Assembly: GCA_018660405.1 (NCBI GenBank)
Contig: JABJKL010000132.1
Location: 1 to 16,548 of the forward strand
Reading direction: 5' to 3'
Origin: Pseudomonadota bacterium
GTDB taxonomy: Bacteria > Pseudomonadota > Gammaproteobacteria > Arenicellales > Arenicellaceae
Length of the DNA: 16,548 nt
Made by a program: the position numbers and the translations under genes
Part shown: positions 13,464 to 16,548 of the stretch, one piece after another
How positions within the stretch are numbered: the stretch's first letter is position 1
Layout: every line of letters begins with the position of its first letter
The notes under the pieces: generated by a model
What the model was told of the DNA's origin: nothing
The model's input: only the letters and a program-made list of their open reading frames with translations
Database searches by the model: none

Positions 13464-14774
13464 ATGACCGCGTTGACCCAACTCGCAGCAGACTCCGATA
13501 GTTTCGCCGAGGATTTAAATCGCCTTCTGGAACGAGACGAACAAACCGCTATAAGCCTTGTGGCGGGCGTTGATAGTATTATTCACTCCGTTCGCGACAA
13601 TGGCGATGAGGTTTTGCTTGAATGCGTAAGAAAATGGGATAACTTTGACGCCACCATCGACCAACTGATTATAAGCCCAAGCGAATGCCAAACTGCTTGG
13701 GAAACACTACCCGAGGAGCAACAATCAGCCTTACAAACTGCCGCAGATCGAATTCGGGCTTTCCATGAGAAACAGTTGGCTACTTCATGGGACTTTAACG
13801 ACTCTGATGGTAATCGGCTCGGGCAAAAAGTAACACCGATCAAGCGCGTGGGGCTCTATGTTCCGGGCGGCAAGGCCAGCTATCCCTCCAGTGTGTTGAT
13901 GAATGCTATTCCTGCGAATGTGGCGGGCGTACAAGAGCTCATCATGGTTAGCCCGACACCCAACGGCGTAATTAATCCGATGGTTTTGGCGGCTGCCCAT
14001 CTTGGTGGTGTCGACAATATTTTTCGTGTTGGCGGTGCACACGCCATTGCGGCACTGGCCTGGGGTACTGAAACGATACCGGCCGTCGATAAAATTGTTG
14101 GTCCGGGCAATGCCTATGTTACTGAGGCTAAAAGACAAGTATTCGGCAAGGTTGGCATCGACATGCTTGCTGGCCCGTCTGAAGTGCTGGTGGTTTTCGA
14201 CGAAACTGCCAATACCGACTGGGTCGCCATGGATTTGCTCGCGCAGGCCGAGCACGACGAACAGGCGCAGAGTATTGCGATAACAGACACTGTAAAGCGC
14301 GCCCAAGAATTACAGGCATCTATCGATCGTCTGCTACCAGACATGCCAAGAGCGGAAATCATCAAACGATCGCTTAAAGAAAATGGCGCTATTATCATCG
14401 CAGACAAGGATGAATTCGCCAGCTTATGCGACCAAATAGCGGCTGAACATCTGGAATTAATGACTGAAAATGCGGCGGCGCTCGCAGAACAAGTTAATAA
14501 TGCTGGCGCTATCTTTATCGGCCCCTATAGTGCTGAATCGTTAGGCGACTACTGCGCCGGGCCAAACCACGTATTGCCAACATCCGGTGCAGCAAGATTC
14601 AGCTCGCCGTTGGGAGTCTACGATTTTCAGAGACGCAGCAGCATTATCGAATGCTCACCGCAAGGCAGCGCCAAACTCGCAGAAGTCGCCGAAACTCTTG
14701 CCCGCTCGGAATCGCTGGAAGCCCACGCGCAATCGGCGAGCCTAAGAAGACAACAAGATAAAAATACCGACTGA
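13464..14774 (+). CDS. hisD: HisD, histidinol dehydrogenase
   Basis: A 436-residue enzyme. The signature VDKIVGPGNAYVTEAKRQVFG, then DMLAGPSEVLVV, the zinc-site segment LLAQAEHDEQAQS, and AAEHLELMT are all present; SLGDYCAGPNHVLPT is also characteristic. It oxidises histidinol to histidine in two NAD-dependent steps, the last stage of the pathway. The start overlaps the hisG end region with a one-base gap. Downstream, hisC, which follows hisD in many relatives, is missing; hisB comes next after 71 bp. Confidence 0.97.
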   Translation: MTALTQLAADSDSFAEDLNRLLERDEQTAISLVAGVDSIIHSVRDNGDEVLLECVRKWDNFDATIDQLIISPSECQTAWETLPEEQQSALQTAADRIRAFHEKQLATSWDFNDSDGNRLGQKVTPIKRVGLYVPGGKASYPSSVLMNAIPANVAGVQELIMVSPTPNGVINPMVLAAAHLGGVDNIFRVGGAHAIAALAWGTETIPAVDKIVGPGNAYVTEAKRQVFGKVGIDMLAGPSEVLVVFDETANTDWVAMDLLAQAEHDEQAQSIAITDTVKRAQELQASIDRLLPDMPRAEIIKRSLKENGAIIIADKDEFASLCDQIAAEHLELMTENAAALAEQVNNAGAIFIGPYSAESLGDYCAGPNHVLPTSGAARFSSPLGVYDFQRRSSIIECSPQGSAKLAEVAETLARSESLEAHAQSASLRRQQDKNTD

Positions 14775-14781
14775 TTACCAT

Positions 14782-14794
14782 TCTAGTGTAGTGT
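14782..14794 (+). repeat. 13-mer TCTAGTGTAGTGT upstream of hisB
   Basis: Identical to 8164-8176 ahead of mlaC, and lying in the 71-bp hisD-hisB gap, 51 bp before the hisB ATG. Two exact intergenic copies of a 13-mer in 16.5 kb are unlikely by chance. Confidence 0.55.
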
Positions 14795-14845
14795 ATTAAA
14801 CAATCGTATGTATCAGCCACGCAACCACTCGATTTTATTATTGTC

Positions 14846-15439
14846 ATGAGTAACAGAACCGCAAACGTCGAACGAACTACCAATGAAACACAAATTTGTG
14901 TTGAGGTGAATCTTGATGGCGACGGTCAGTCAGATTTATCAACAGGTGTACCGTTTCTTGACCACATGATTGACCAAATTGCTCGCCATGGATTGATCGA
15001 CATTTCCATCAGCGCAAAAGGTGACCTGGAGATCGATGACCATCACACGGTTGAAGATATCGGCATCACTCTGGGGCAGGCGATAAGCAAAGCGGTCGGC
15101 GATAAACGGGGTATTCGACGGTACGGGCACGCCTACGTACCGCTGGATGAGGCGCTATCACGTGTAGTGATCGATTTTTCCGGACGGCCCGGCTTAATCT
15201 ACCCAGTTGAGTATCCACGCGCCCGCATTGGTGGGTTTGATGTTGATCTACTGTCTGAGTTTTTTCACGGCTTCTGCAACCATGCCCTGATAACTCTGCA
15301 CATCGACAGTCTCCGTGGCGAGAATTCACACCATATTGCTGAAACCATCTTTAAGGCATTTGGCCGCGCCTTGCGGATGGCACTCGAAGTTGACCCCAGA
15401 ATTGGCGACAGCATACCTTCGACTAAAGGAAGCCTTTAG
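14846..15439 (+). CDS. hisB: HisB, imidazoleglycerol-phosphate dehydratase (monofunctional)
   Basis: A 197-residue dehydratase. The metal-binding motifs are FLDHM (37-41), HG at 48-49, DDHHTVEDIGI (64-74) and ENSHHIAETIFKAFG (159-173), and it ends SIPSTKGSL. There is no phosphatase domain, unlike the bifunctional E. coli HisB, so histidinol-phosphatase must come from another gene. It dehydrates imidazoleglycerol phosphate to imidazoleacetol phosphate. No clear Shine-Dalgarno precedes the ATG. hisH follows after 52 bp. Confidence 0.97.
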   Translation: MSNRTANVERTTNETQICVEVNLDGDGQSDLSTGVPFLDHMIDQIARHGLIDISISAKGDLEIDDHHTVEDIGITLGQAISKAVGDKRGIRRYGHAYVPLDEALSRVVIDFSGRPGLIYPVEYPRARIGGFDVDLLSEFFHGFCNHALITLHIDSLRGENSHHIAETIFKAFGRALRMALEVDPRIGDSIPSTKGSL

Positions 15440-15484
15440 TGGGCTTTATGAAAAGCCGTTATCGAGTTTCTGGCGGGTTCCAAT

Positions 15485-15494
15485 TAGTGTAGTG
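15485..15494 (+). repeat. TAGTGTAGTG core at the hisH start
   Basis: Ten bases shared with the 13-mers at 8164 and 14782; the last GTG of this copy is the hisH start codon. It may be chance, or a third member of the same repeat. Confidence 0.35.
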
Positions 15495-16151
15495 ATTACT
15501 ATCGTCGATCTGGGCATGGGAAACTTGCACTCTGTCAAAAACGCACTGAGCAACGTGGCACCCGGACAAACGGCGGTAGTAACTGCAGACCCGCAGCAAA
15601 TATTGGACGCTGAACGTGTTGTTCTGCCGGGCCAAGGGGCCATCGGAACCTGGTTTCGGGCCTATGAAAGGCTCAATTTATCTGCGGCTATCAACGATGC
15701 TATCAACAACAAACCACTACTCGGAATCTGCATCGGCCAACAAGCGATGTTCCAAAGTAGCGATGAAGATGGCGGAGTCAATGGCTTTGGACTTTTTGAT
15801 GGCAAAGTTAGACACTTCAGCGAATTTCACAAGCCTGATCGGCAAACCTCTGTGCAACCCCGCGGCAAGCTAAAAATACCGCACATGGGTTGGAACCAGG
15901 TCAGTCAAACACAGCCGCACCCATTGTGGGACGGGATTGCAGATCAAACACGATTCTACTTTGTGCATAGCTATTGCGCTAATGCTGAGAACCCTGCTGA
16001 TGTGTTTGGCGTGACCGATTACGGCCACAAATTCACTGCGGCCGTGGGCAGACAAAACGTCTTCGCCGTACAATTCCACCCTGAAAAAAGTCAACATGCG
16101 GGTTTACAGTTGCTTCGCAATTTTACAGAATGGGACGGCTCGGTTCAGTAA
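15492..16151 (+). CDS. hisH: HisH, glutaminase subunit of imidazoleglycerol-phosphate synthase
   Basis: A 219-residue class I glutamine amidotransferase. Catalytic Cys80 is in GICIGQQAMF; His196 and Glu198 are in QFHPEKS; LPGQGAIGTW holds the oxyanion region. It supplies ammonia to HisF. The start is GTG 15492, giving MITIVDLGMGNLHSVKNAL as in the family; an in-frame ATG far upstream would overlap hisB and add 59 residues unlike any HisH. It is a little longer than E. coli HisH (196), with extra residues around 107-125. Confidence 0.95.
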   Translation: MITIVDLGMGNLHSVKNALSNVAPGQTAVVTADPQQILDAERVVLPGQGAIGTWFRAYERLNLSAAINDAINNKPLLGICIGQQAMFQSSDEDGGVNGFGLFDGKVRHFSEFHKPDRQTSVQPRGKLKIPHMGWNQVSQTQPHPLWDGIADQTRFYFVHSYCANAENPADVFGVTDYGHKFTAAVGRQNVFAVQFHPEKSQHAGLQLLRNFTEWDGSVQ

Positions 16152-16230
16152 ACTCTCTTTTTTGGCAAACCACTATCATTTAATAACCTATTTAGTAATC
16201 TGAGATGTTTCATTTTCTAACCTCCGTGCT

Positions 16231-16548
16231 ATGATTTTAATCCCCGCTATTGATATTAAAGACGGTAAATGCGTCCGCCTACGCCAAGGCAAAATGGACG
16301 ACACTACCGTATTCAGCGACAACCCTGTTGATATGGCCGATCGATGGGCTGACGCCGGTGCCACACGCCTGCACCTGGTTGACCTGGATGGTGCGGTGCA
16401 CGGAAAACCCAAAAATGCTGGACTGGTGCATAAAATTGTCGAGCGCCACCCCGATATTTCGGTGCAACTCGGTGGTGGTATACGCGACGAGGAAACCGTC
16501 GAGGCGTATCTGGACGCAGGGGTTCAGTACATTATTATTGGTACCCGA
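16231..16548 (+). CDS. hisA: HisA, ProFAR isomerase, N-terminal part
   Basis: The first 106 codons of a TIM-barrel isomerase; the rest (family about 245 residues) is past the right edge. Asp8 in MILIPAIDIKDGKCVRLRQG is the catalytic acid, and LHLVDLDGAV and the phosphate loop LGGGIR (80-85) follow. It performs the Amadori isomerisation before HisF/HisH. hisF is expected next. The preceding 79 bp after hisH has no clear Shine-Dalgarno or promoter. Confidence 0.96.
   Translation, partial: MILIPAIDIKDGKCVRLRQGKMDDTTVFSDNPVDMADRWADAGATRLHLVDLDGAVHGKPKNAGLVHKIVERHPDISVQLGGGIRDEETVEAYLDAGVQYIIIGTR

Noticed and set aside
15315..15491. Upstream ATG extension of hisH
   Set aside because: The extension overlaps hisB in another frame and is unlike any HisH; the family N-terminus begins exactly at GTG 15492.

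Overview
The window is about 16.5 kb of ordinary chromosomal DNA from a gammaproteobacterium. Two divergent gene blocks meet in a 331-bp spacer at 7870-8200. The gene order (rapZ, ptsN, hpf, rpoN, lptB, lptA, lptC, kdsC, kdsD, yrbG on the minus strand; mlaC, ABC exporter, ibaG, grxD, murA, his genes on the plus strand) resembles the rpoN/murA/his neighbourhood known from Pseudomonas and related lineages. I cannot name the genus from sequence alone. There are no tRNA or rRNA genes, CRISPR arrays, transposases or phage genes.

Left block, read leftwards from about 7.87 kb: the yrbG cation antiporter, then kdsD and kdsC (Kdo synthesis) and lptC, lptA, lptB (lipopolysaccharide transport). These are followed by rpoN (sigma-54), hpf (ribosome hibernation), ptsN (EIIA-Ntr) and the start of rapZ, cut by the window edge. 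The block joins making and exporting lipopolysaccharide to nitrogen-PTS regulation.

Right block, read rightwards from 8.2 kb: mlaC (periplasmic phospholipid carrier) without its usual mlaFED and mlaB partners, a YadG/YadH-like ABC-2 exporter pair, ibaG (BolA family), grxD (CGFS glutaredoxin), murA (first committed step of peptidoglycan synthesis), then hisG (short form), hisD, hisB, hisH and hisA (cut by the window edge). hisC is absent from the run, and the short HisG implies a HisZ encoded elsewhere.

No new protein system is visible; every sizeable gene belongs to a known family. The unusual material is between genes. (1) A roughly 209-bp imperfect palindrome (389-597) fills the whole ptsN-rapZ gap. 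(2) Two related 37-nt hairpins (9788-9824, 11394-11430) each begin at the stop codon of the upstream gene and carry a compensatory base-pair change; one holds the ribosome binding site of the next gene. One-armed relatives occur at 7869 and 8047. (3) A 13-mer recurs exactly upstream of mlaC and hisB, with a 10-nt core at the hisH start codon. (4) A 9-bp tandem repeat stacks Shine-Dalgarno-like cores ahead of yrbG. (5) A degenerate 15-bp repeat lies ahead of grxD.
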